Shown here one piece after another: positions 1 through 5,626 of a DNA stretch of 5,626 nucleotides. A model generated the notes under the pieces. The model was given only the letters and a program-made list of their open reading frames with translations. It ran no database searches and was not told where the DNA came from. Numbering within the stretch: position 1 is the stretch's first letter; every line of letters begins with the position of its first letter. Origin of the DNA: Comamonas sp. lk (GTDB lineage: Bacteria > Pseudomonadota > Gammaproteobacteria > Burkholderiales > Burkholderiaceae_C); assembly GCA_945875225.1 (NCBI GenBank), contig CAMCJY010000148.1:1-5626 (forward strand), in the 5' to 3' direction. A program made the position numbers and the translations under genes.

Positions 1-1
1 C

Positions 2-814
2 GTGGCCAAAGAACTGCTGCGCCGCCTGAGCAGCATGACGCTGGCCAGCGACGCGACCAAAGCGCAGCGTGCAGCCACCATTAGCGCCGAAAAAGCTGCT
101 TGGGAAAAAGAGCTGGACGGCTGGACGCATGAGCGCGATACCTACAGCCTGGACATGATCGAAGAAGCCAAGGGCGAGCGCACACCTACCGGCGGCACCT
201 ATTTGCATCCGCGCCAGGTGCTGCGCGAGTTGGAAAAAGCCATGCCTCCGCGGGTGATGGTGTCCACCGACATCGGCAATATCAATGCCATAGCCAACAG
301 CTACTTGCGCTTTGACGAGCCGCGCAGCTTCTTCGCGCCCATGAGCTTTGGCAACTGCGGCTACTCGCTGCCCACCATGATCGGCGCCAAAGCCGCCGCC
401 ATGGATCGCCCGGCCGTGGCCTACGCCGGCGACGGTGCTTGGGGGATGAGCATGTCAGAACTGATGACCGCCGTGCGCCACGACATTCCGGTTACCGCCG
501 TGGTCTTTCACAACCGCCAATGGGGCGCTGAGAAGAAAAACCAAGTGGACTTTTACAACCGCCGCTTTGTGGCCGGCGAGCTCGAAAGCGAAAGCTTTGC
601 GGGGATCGCCAAAGCCATGGGTGCTGAAGGTATCGTGGTCGACAAATTGGAAGACGTAGGCCCGGCTTTCAAACGTGCCATCGACATGCAAATGAAGGAA
701 GGCAAAACCTGCGTGATTGAAATCATGTGCACCCGTGAATTGGGCGACCCCTTCCGGCGCGATGCGCTGTCCAAACCGGTACGCTTTTTGGATAAGTACA
801 AGGACTACGTTTAA
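2..814 (+). CDS. xsc: Sulfoacetaldehyde acetyltransferase, C-terminal part (5' end outside window)
   Basis: Xsc is a cytoplasmic thiamine-diphosphate (ThDP) and Mg-dependent enzyme that converts sulfoacetaldehyde plus phosphate to acetyl phosphate plus sulfite, the desulfonation step shared by taurine, isethionate and sulfoacetate degradation. The visible 270 residues are the C-terminal part of a family usually close to 600 residues long. They carry the C-terminal ThDP-binding domain: a GDG motif at visible residues 143-145 (bases 428-436), followed about 28 residues later by N171 in HNRQWG, which matches the GDG-x(n)-N cofactor signature. The flanking GDGAWGMSMSEL and NRQWGAEKKNQ stretches and the ending RFLDKYKDYV look typical of Xsc rather than of acetolactate synthase or other ThDP enzymes. 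The GTG at base 2 is only the first complete codon shown; the frame is open to the window edge and the true start is upstream. It ends with TAA, 29 bp before pta, consistent with one transcript. Recognition is from memory of the family, not a search. Confidence 0.93.
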   Translation: MAKELLRRLSSMTLASDATKAQRAATISAEKAAWEKELDGWTHERDTYSLDMIEEAKGERTPTGGTYLHPRQVLRELEKAMPPRVMVSTDIGNINAIANSYLRFDEPRSFFAPMSFGNCGYSLPTMIGAKAAAMDRPAVAYAGDGAWGMSMSELMTAVRHDIPVTAVVFHNRQWGAEKKNQVDFYNRRFVAGELESESFAGIAKAMGAEGIVVDKLEDVGPAFKRAIDMQMKEGKTCVIEIMCTRELGDPFRRDALSKPVRFLDKYKDYV

Positions 815-843
815 AGCGAGCGGCATCCATTACCGGCCGAAGT

Positions 844-1770
844 ATGGAGACCACACATCCGCGACTGCAAGCCCTGATGGCCCGCGCCACAGCGCAGGCC
901 GGCGCAAGCCCGCAAGCCCTGGGCTTGGTCTATCCCTGCGACGCTTTGGCGCTGGACGCTGCAAAGCGCATCCAGGACAGCGGCATGGCGCGTCCGGTGC
1001 TCATCGGGCCAGCCTCGCGCATCGCCGCTGCTGCGGATGCGGCGCAAGTCGATGTGCGCGATTTCGAGCTGATCGACAGCGGTGGCAGCGCGCCCGATGC
1101 GGCTGTGCGCGCCTGCGCTACGGCGCGCAGCCGGGACCTGCGCGCCTTGATGAAAGGCTCACTGCATACGGATGAGTTGATGGCTGCGGTCGTCCATAAA
1201 GAACATGGCTTGCGCGGCAGCAGCCGTATCAGCCACACTTTTGTGTTTGACCTGCCGCGCTACCACAAGCTATTGGCGCTGGCCGATTGCGTGGTCAATA
1301 TCGCGCCGGACCTGAAAACCAAAAAAGACATTCTGGGCAATGCGCTTGGTTTGCTGCAAAAACTCGGCATCGCACAGCCCAAGGTCGGCATTGTGGCTGC
1401 GGTGGAAGTAGTGAACCCGTCGATTCCTGCCACGCTCGATGCCCAGGCCTTGGTGGACATGGCGCGCGCCGGTGCCTGGCCGGGCGCAATCGTGGAGGGC
1501 CCGTTTGGTTTTGATAATGCGTTCTCTAAAGAGGCTGCGCGTATCAAAAACATCGAGTCGCAAGTAGCGGGCGACGCAGACCTTTTCATCATGCCGGACT
1601 TGAACGCCGGCAATATGCTGTACAAAAGTTTTAACTATGTTGGCGGTGGCGACTGCGCCGGGCTGGTGCTCGGGGCGCAAGTTCCCATTGTGCTGACCTC
1701 GCGCGCCGATTCACTGCAATCGCGCATGGCTTCGGTAGCGCTGGCGGTGCTCGCCGGTGCGCCAAGCTAG
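844..1770 (+). CDS. pta: Phosphate acetyltransferase (Ptb-like subgroup of the PTA/PTB family)
   Basis: This 308-residue cytoplasmic protein belongs to the phosphate acetyl/butyryl-transferase family. Beside xsc its expected job is acetyl phosphate + CoA to acetyl-CoA + phosphate, feeding the two carbons released from sulfoacetaldehyde into central metabolism. Visible family motifs are LMKGSLHTDELM (residues 102-113), PDLNAGNMLYK (251-261) and PIVLTSRADSLQSR (281-294), with S286-R287 matching the conserved Ser-Arg of the active site. The length fits a single-domain enzyme; the extra N-terminal domain of long enterobacterial Pta proteins is absent. The TSRADS ending resembles phosphate butyryltransferases and the C-terminal domain of enoyl-CoA hydratase/PTA fusions more than classical Pta, whose ending usually reads SRG. 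Acetyl specificity is therefore inferred from the neighbour, not read from the protein. The ATG at 844 is the first ordinary start after the xsc stop. It has no good Shine-Dalgarno at normal distance (only GAAG one base away), so translation may depend partly on coupling to xsc. Confidence 0.9.
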   Translation: METTHPRLQALMARATAQAGASPQALGLVYPCDALALDAAKRIQDSGMARPVLIGPASRIAAAADAAQVDVRDFELIDSGGSAPDAAVRACATARSRDLRALMKGSLHTDELMAAVVHKEHGLRGSSRISHTFVFDLPRYHKLLALADCVVNIAPDLKTKKDILGNALGLLQKLGIAQPKVGIVAAVEVVNPSIPATLDAQALVDMARAGAWPGAIVEGPFGFDNAFSKEAARIKNIESQVAGDADLFIMPDLNAGNMLYKSFNYVGGGDCAGLVLGAQVPIVLTSRADSLQSRMASVALAVLAGAPS

Positions 1771-1832
1771 CGCAGTCGAAGCAGTATGTGGCCGCAGCAA
1801 ACCCGATAACAAAAATACCAAGAGACACGCCC
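1771..1832 (+). other. pta-soeA intergenic gap
   Basis: This 62-bp gap is the longest non-coding stretch in the window if soeA starts at 1833. Its second half is noticeably A-rich (around 1798-1823) compared with the surrounding coding DNA. I find no clear -35/-10 pair, no inverted repeat long enough for a terminator with a T tract, and no operator-like palindrome. The simplest reading is an untranslated spacer within one operon, although a weak internal promoter for soeABC cannot be excluded by eye. Confidence 0.5.
1821..1825 (+). promoter_or_regulatory. Probable ribosome binding site of soeA (AGAGA)
   Basis: An AGAGA purine run sits 7 bases upstream of the ATG at 1833, in an A-rich context. 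It is a modest Shine-Dalgarno match but well spaced, and it supports the ATG at 1833 over the in-frame GTG at 1788. Confidence 0.5.
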
Positions 1833-4778
1833 ATGTTTAAATTTTTGTCCTCCGAGCCCTTGCACCAGCCGCTGGACGCGCCCACGCCGGTCGATGCGAC
1901 CACCATCAAATGCACCACCTGCTATATGTGTGCCTGCCGCTGCGGCATACGTGTGCATTTGCGTGAAGGGGAAGACGGGCCCGAGGTCCGCTACATCGAT
2001 GGCAACCCGAACCATCCCCTCAATAAAGGCGTGATTTGCGCCAAAGGCGCGTCGGGCATCATGAAGCAAAAATCGCCCGCGCGGCTGACACAGCCGCTGC
2101 TGCGCAAAGCCGGCAGCGCGCGCGGCGCCGCTGAGTTCGAGCCGATCAGCTGGGAGCGCGCCTACGAGTTGTTAACCACGCGCCTGGCGCATATCCGCGC
2201 CACCGACCCCAAGAAATTTGCGCTCTTCACCGGCCGCGACCAGATGCAGGCATTAACCGGTTTGTTTGCCCGCCAGTTCGGCACGCCCAACTATGCGGCG
2301 CACGGCGGTTTTTGCTCGGTAAATATGGCAGCGGGCATGATTTACAGCGTGGGCGGCAGCTTTTGGGAATTCGGCGGGCCTGACTTAGATCGCGCCAAAG
2401 TTTTTGTGATGATGGGCACGGCGGAAGACCACCACAGCAATCCGATGAAGATGGCCCTCTCCAAATTCAAGCGCGAGGGTGGGCGTTTTATTTCGATCAA
2501 CCCGGTGCGCACCGGCTACTCGGCGATTGCCGATGAGTGGATTCCCATCAAACCCGGCACCGATGGCGCGCTCTTGATGGCGCTCTTGCATGAGCTCATT
2601 CGCACCGACACGCTGGACCATGCATTCCTCAAGCGCTTTACCAACGCGCCGCAACTGGTGGTGCTGGACGAAGGCATGCGCGAAGGCTTGTTCGCCTTTG
2701 ACCCCAACCCGGAGAAAGGCCCGCCGGGCGATGGCCGCAATCCGCACAACAAGCTGGTGTTTGACAAGACCAGTGGCCAGGTACTTAACGCCTACCCCGA
2801 AGGCATTGCCGACGGTTGCGACCCGGCGCTGGAAGGACACTACACCCTGGCCGACGGCACGCGGGTGGCGCCGTCGTTTCAGTTGCTGCGCGAGCGCGTA
2901 GCCAGCTGCACACCGGATTGGGCAGCGGCCATTACCGGCATCGCTGCCGAGCGTATCGTGGCGCTAGCGCAAGAGATGGGGCATGCGGCCTTGCAACAGG
3001 CGTTTGAATTGCCCATCCCCTGGACCGATGCCTGGGGCAAGCTCCACCCCAGCACACAGGCGCGGCCTTTGGCTTTTCATGCCATGCGCGGCCTGGCAGC
3101 GCACTCCAACGGCTTTCAAACCGTGCGCGCCTTGGCGGTGCTGATGAGCGTATTGGGCACCATCGACGCTCCCGGTGGCTTTCGGCACAAAGCGCCCTAC
3201 CCGCGCCATATCGTGCCCAATTACCGCGCTTTCAATTCGCCCGAGATGATCCAGCCCAACACGCCGCTCAATGCCGCGCCCCTGGGCTTTCCGGCGCACC
3301 CCGACGAACTGGCCATCAACCCGGATGGCTCGCCCATACGCATCGATCACGCCTTTTCATGGGAGCATCCGCTGTCAGCCCACGGGCTGATGCACAACGT
3401 GATCACCAATGCGACGCGCGGCGACCCCTACCGCATCGACACCTTGATGATGTTCATGGCCAATATGGCCTGGAACAGCACCATGAACACCATGGCGATT
3501 CGCGAGATGCTCAATCGCAAGGACGCGCAAGGCGAATTCCTGATTCCGTTTTTGGTCGTGTGTGACGCTTTCCAAAGTGAGACCGTAGCCTTTGCCGATC
3601 TGGTCTTACCCGACACGACGTATTTGGAGCGCCACGATGTGATGGGCATGCTGGACCGGCCGATCTCGGAGTTTGATGGGCCAGTCGATTCAGTGCGCGT
3701 TCCCGTGGTCAAGCCGCTGGGCGAATGCAAGCCCTTCCAAGAGGTGTTAATCGAGTTGGCCGGGCGTTTGAAATTTCCCGCTTTCACTACGCCTGAGGGC
3801 ACGCGAAAATTCACCGGCTACCCTGATTTTGTAGTGAACTTTCAGCCCCAGCCAGGCATCGGTTTTTTGATGGGCTGGCGTGGCAAAAATGGCGACCAAC
3901 ATTTGCGTGGCGAACCCAACCCCAAGCAGTGGGAAGCCTACGAGCAAAACAACTGCGTGTTCCAGTACCACATGCCCGAAAGCATGCATTTCATGCGCAA
4001 CTGGAACCGTGAATATCTAGACTTTGCCAAAGAAAAAGGCTGGCGACAAAAAAACGATCCGGTGCAATTGGCGATTTATTCGGACACCTTGCAAGCCTTC
4101 CGACTCGCTGCGCAAGGCAAAGCCGCAGGCCGGCAACCGCCTGCGCATTTGCGCGAACGCATCCATACCTATTTCGACCCGCTGCCCTTTTGGTACGCGC
4201 CCCTGGAAGACGCCGCCACCGATCTGGATAGTTACCCACTCAACGCCATCACCCAGCGACCCATGGCGATGTACCACTCCTGGGATTCGCAAAACGCCTG
4301 GCTGCGCCAGATCCACAGCCACAACTACCTCAACGTCAACCCGCGCACTGCGCTAGCCGCTGGCATTGCCGATGGCGGCTGGGCCTGGGTGGAAAGCCAA
4401 TGGGGCAAGGTACGCTGCATGGTGCGCCACAGCGAAGCGGTCGAGCACGGCACGGTGTGGACCTGGAACGCGATTGGCAAAGCCGACGGCGCCTGGCAGT
4501 TGGCGCCTGGTTCCGACGAAGCGCGCAAAGGCTTTTTGCTCAACCACTTGATTTCCGAAGAGTTGCCTATGCGCGGCACACCCAGCGGCACAGTGAGCAA
4601 CTCCGACCCCATCACCGGCCAAGCCGGCTGGTACGACGTGCGCGTGCGCATACGCCCAGCCACTGCCGACGAGACCGGTGAGACGTTCCCGCAAATGGCC
4701 AGCATGCCCGCCGTGCCCGGCGTAGTGGGCACCGCAGCGCAGGTGCTGCGCTATTTCGCAGGAGCTAAAAAATCATGA
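1833..4778 (+). CDS. soeA: Sulfite dehydrogenase (quinone) SoeABC, molybdopterin catalytic subunit SoeA
   Basis: SoeA is the catalytic subunit of a membrane-bound complex that oxidises sulfite to sulfate and sends electrons through SoeB and SoeC to quinone. The 981-residue protein has the layout of the DMSO-reductase family. An N-terminal [4Fe-4S] motif reads C30-x2-C33-x3-C37-x31-C69. The catalytic molybdopterin domain follows (about 75-640), and a C-terminal dinucleotide-binding domain spans about 800-940. C161 in HGGFCSVNM lies where polysulfide-reductase-like members have the Mo-ligating cysteine; this assignment is inference. There is no twin-arginine signal from either possible start, which fits the cytoplasmic orientation of SoeA and argues against periplasmic PsrA/PhsA-type reductases. 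The ATG at 1833 is chosen because it has a spaced purine-rich site; an in-frame GTG at 1788 would add 15 residues of low-complexity type. The stop overlaps the soeB start. Related arsenic or sulfur-compound molybdoenzymes remain possible, but the xsc-pta context makes sulfite the natural substrate. Confidence 0.88.
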   Translation: MFKFLSSEPLHQPLDAPTPVDATTIKCTTCYMCACRCGIRVHLREGEDGPEVRYIDGNPNHPLNKGVICAKGASGIMKQKSPARLTQPLLRKAGSARGAAEFEPISWERAYELLTTRLAHIRATDPKKFALFTGRDQMQALTGLFARQFGTPNYAAHGGFCSVNMAAGMIYSVGGSFWEFGGPDLDRAKVFVMMGTAEDHHSNPMKMALSKFKREGGRFISINPVRTGYSAIADEWIPIKPGTDGALLMALLHELIRTDTLDHAFLKRFTNAPQLVVLDEGMREGLFAFDPNPEKGPPGDGRNPHNKLVFDKTSGQVLNAYPEGIADGCDPALEGHYTLADGTRVAPSFQLLRERVASCTPDWAAAITGIAAERIVALAQEMGHAALQQAFELPIPWTDAWGKLHPSTQARPLAFHAMRGLAAHSNGFQTVRALAVLMSVLGTIDAPGGFRHKAPYPRHIVPNYRAFNSPEMIQPNTPLNAAPLGFPAHPDELAINPDGSPIRIDHAFSWEHPLSAHGLMHNVITNATRGDPYRIDTLMMFMANMAWNSTMNTMAIREMLNRKDAQGEFLIPFLVVCDAFQSETVAFADLVLPDTTYLERHDVMGMLDRPISEFDGPVDSVRVPVVKPLGECKPFQEVLIELAGRLKFPAFTTPEGTRKFTGYPDFVVNFQPQPGIGFLMGWRGKNGDQHLRGEPNPKQWEAYEQNNCVFQYHMPESMHFMRNWNREYLDFAKEKGWRQKNDPVQLAIYSDTLQAFRLAAQGKAAGRQPPAHLRERIHTYFDPLPFWYAPLEDAATDLDSYPLNAITQRPMAMYHSWDSQNAWLRQIHSHNYLNVNPRTALAAGIADGGWAWVESQWGKVRCMVRHSEAVEHGTVWTWNAIGKADGAWQLAPGSDEARKGFLLNHLISEELPMRGTPSGTVSNSDPITGQAGWYDVRVRIRPATADETGETFPQMASMPAVPGVVGTAAQVLRYFAGAKKS
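4760..4764 (+). promoter_or_regulatory. Ribosome binding site of soeB (AGGAG) inside the end of soeA
   Basis: A strong AGGAG lies 10 bases before the soeB ATG, within the last codons of soeA. Together with the ATGA stop/start overlap at 4775-4778, it indicates translational coupling, as expected for subunits needed in equal amounts. Confidence 0.75.
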
Positions 4779-5536
4779 TCCAATGGCTCAAAGACCTGCT
4801 GCAATCGCCACTGACCGAAGGCCATGGCGGCGCGGCGCAAGACACATCGCCCCCGGTGCGGGTGCGCGCCCGCCAGGGTGAGACACTAGCCAAGCAGCTG
4901 GCTTTGGTTATTGACCTGAACGTGTGTGTGGGCTGCCAAGCCTGTGTCACTTCATGCAAGCAATGGAACACCTCAGGCAGCGCCGGGCCCTTGTCCGATT
5001 TGAACGCCTATGGCGCAAACCCGAGTGGTACTTTTTTCAACCGTGTGCAAACTTATGAAGCGGGAGAGTACCCGGGCACCGAGACAATCCACTTTCCCAA
5101 AAGCTGCCTGCATTGCGAAGACCCGCCTTGCGTGCCGGTCTGCCCGACAGGCGCCAGCTATAAGCGCGCAGAAGATGGCATTGTGCTGGTGGACTACGAC
5201 AAGTGCATAGGCTGCAAATACTGCGCCTGGGCCTGCCCTTATGGCGCGCGCGAATTGGATGAAGAGCGGCAGGTGATGACCAAGTGCACGCTGTGCGTCG
5301 ACCGCGTGTATGACCCCTTGCTGCCCGAGGCGGATCGTCAACCTGCCTGCGTGCAGGCCTGCCCCACCAATGCGCGCTTGTTTGGCGACATCAAGGACCC
5401 CGAGAGCGTCGTCAGCAAAGCCATCCGCGAACGCGGCGGCTACCAGCTGATGCCAGAGTGGGAGACGCAAGCGGCGAATCACTATTTGCCCCGGCGTATC
5501 ACGGCGGCGTCCACGCCCCCTGCGGCTAAGGAGTAG
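4775..5536 (+). CDS. soeB: Sulfite dehydrogenase iron-sulfur electron-transfer subunit SoeB
   Basis: SoeB relays electrons from the molybdenum subunit SoeA to the membrane anchor SoeC. The 253-residue protein is of the DmsB/PsrB/NrfC type and holds exactly 16 cysteines in four ferredoxin-like groups: C51, C54, C57, C61; C111, C114, C119, C123; C144, C147, C150, C154; and C171, C174, C192, C196. This pattern predicts four [4Fe-4S] clusters, with no cysteine missing and none spare. The roughly 45 residues before the first group form a hydrophilic extension with no twin-arginine signal and no membrane segment, so the subunit should stay on the cytoplasmic side with SoeA. The tail after residue 205 is cysteine-free and may contact SoeA or SoeC. 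The start overlaps the soeA stop (ATGA) and has a good ribosome binding site. The gene is only 5 bp from soeC. Family membership is very secure; the sulfite role comes from the neighbours. Confidence 0.9.
   Translation: MIQWLKDLLQSPLTEGHGGAAQDTSPPVRVRARQGETLAKQLALVIDLNVCVGCQACVTSCKQWNTSGSAGPLSDLNAYGANPSGTFFNRVQTYEAGEYPGTETIHFPKSCLHCEDPPCVPVCPTGASYKRAEDGIVLVDYDKCIGCKYCAWACPYGARELDEERQVMTKCTLCVDRVYDPLLPEADRQPACVQACPTNARLFGDIKDPESVVSKAIRERGGYQLMPEWETQAANHYLPRRITAASTPPAAKE
5528..5533 (+). promoter_or_regulatory. Ribosome binding site of soeC (AAGGAG)
   Basis: AAGGAG overlaps the end of soeB and lies 8 bases before the ATG at 5542, an ideal spacing. It fixes the start of the truncated soeC reading frame, which is too short in this window to stand out by length. 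Confidence 0.8.
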
Positions 5537-5541
5537 GCGCC

Positions 5542-5626
5542 ATGCATCCCGCTTTTTCTATTTTGTTTTTCACCACCTTAGCCGGCGCAGCGCAGGGCTT
5601 GTTGGTCGCATTGGCGCTGGCGCAGA
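5542..5626 (+). CDS. soeC: Sulfite dehydrogenase membrane anchor SoeC, N-terminal fragment (3' end outside window)
   Basis: Only 28 codons are visible. The protein begins MHPAFSILFFTTLAGA and continues as a hydrophobic segment (residues about 5-27) that should be the first transmembrane helix. An MHPAFS-FFTTL-GA beginning is characteristic of DmsC-type anchor subunits, which normally have about eight helices, bind quinone and hold the SoeAB dimer at the inner face of the membrane. The gene starts 5 bp after the soeB stop and has a strong Shine-Dalgarno, completing the A-B-C subunit order of the complex. The remainder of the gene cannot be assessed here. An NrfD/PsrC-type anchor is the alternative, but the beginning fits DmsC-like SoeC better. 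Confidence 0.82.
   Translation, partial: MHPAFSILFFTTLAGAAQGLLVALALAQ

Noticed and set aside
717..1175. Open frame on the + strand spanning the xsc-pta junction in another frame.
   Set aside because: It overlaps two well-recognised genes out of frame and its arginine- and cysteine-rich translation resembles no protein family.
1260..1680. Long reverse-strand open frames opposite pta.
   Set aside because: They lie wholly antisense to a gene with clear family motifs and show no recognisable domain; such shadows are common in GC-rich coding DNA.
1736..1778. GC-rich stretch around the end of pta with short self-complementary pieces, considered as a terminator.
   Set aside because: Only about five paired bases across a long loop could be found, with no T tract following, so it does not support termination.
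1786..1809. Seven-codon reading frame (ATG to TAA) in the pta-soeA gap that could be a leader peptide.
   Set aside because: It lacks runs of a regulatory amino acid, and I see no attenuator hairpin after it; a frame this short is expected by chance.
2385..2840. Reverse-strand open frame of about 150 codons opposite soeA.
   Set aside because: It is antisense to the conserved molybdopterin domain, has no convincing start signal or motif, and interrupts nothing.
4973..5482. Reverse-strand open frame of about 170 codons opposite soeB.
   Set aside because: The + strand encodes all 16 cluster cysteines in correct spacing; the antisense frame is a by-product of that codon pattern.

Overview
The window comes from a GC-rich bacterium, most likely a betaproteobacterium of the Burkholderiales (Comamonadaceae-like). 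That placement is an impression from codon use and protein style, not from a search. All genes lie on the + strand and are tightly packed, with coding sequence covering nearly the whole window. I see no mobile element, RNA gene, CRISPR array, repeat family or convincing terminator.

Layout: (1) bases 1-814 hold the C-terminal part of Xsc, sulfoacetaldehyde acetyltransferase, whose 5' end lies outside the window. (2) Bases 844-1770 hold a phosphate acetyl/butyryl-transferase family protein (Pta). (3) After a 62-bp gap, 1833-4778 encodes a large cytoplasmic-type molybdopterin oxidoreductase, the SoeA-type sulfite dehydrogenase catalytic subunit. (4) 4775-5536 encodes SoeB, an electron-transfer subunit with four [4Fe-4S] cluster motifs, overlapping soeA by 4 bases. 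(5) 5542-5626 is the start of SoeC, the NrfD/DmsC-type membrane anchor, cut by the window end.

Read together, this is a sulfonate dissimilation operon. Xsc cleaves sulfoacetaldehyde with phosphate to acetyl phosphate and sulfite. Pta moves the acetyl group to CoA for central metabolism. SoeABC oxidises the toxic sulfite to sulfate on the cytoplasmic side of the membrane and passes electrons to the quinone pool. The genes that make sulfoacetaldehyde (from taurine, isethionate or sulfoacetate), the transporter and the regulator are not in the window, so the starting sulfonate cannot be named.

The enzymes are known families and similar xsc-pta-soeABC neighbourhoods are, as I recall, known in marine Roseobacter-type alphaproteobacteria. 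I therefore do not claim an undescribed system. The points most worth a second look are the direct coupling of carbon release to a cytoplasmic-facing respiratory sulfite dehydrogenase in a probable betaproteobacterium, the Ptb-like character of the Pta, the extra cysteines in SoeA's cluster motif, and the start site of soeA.
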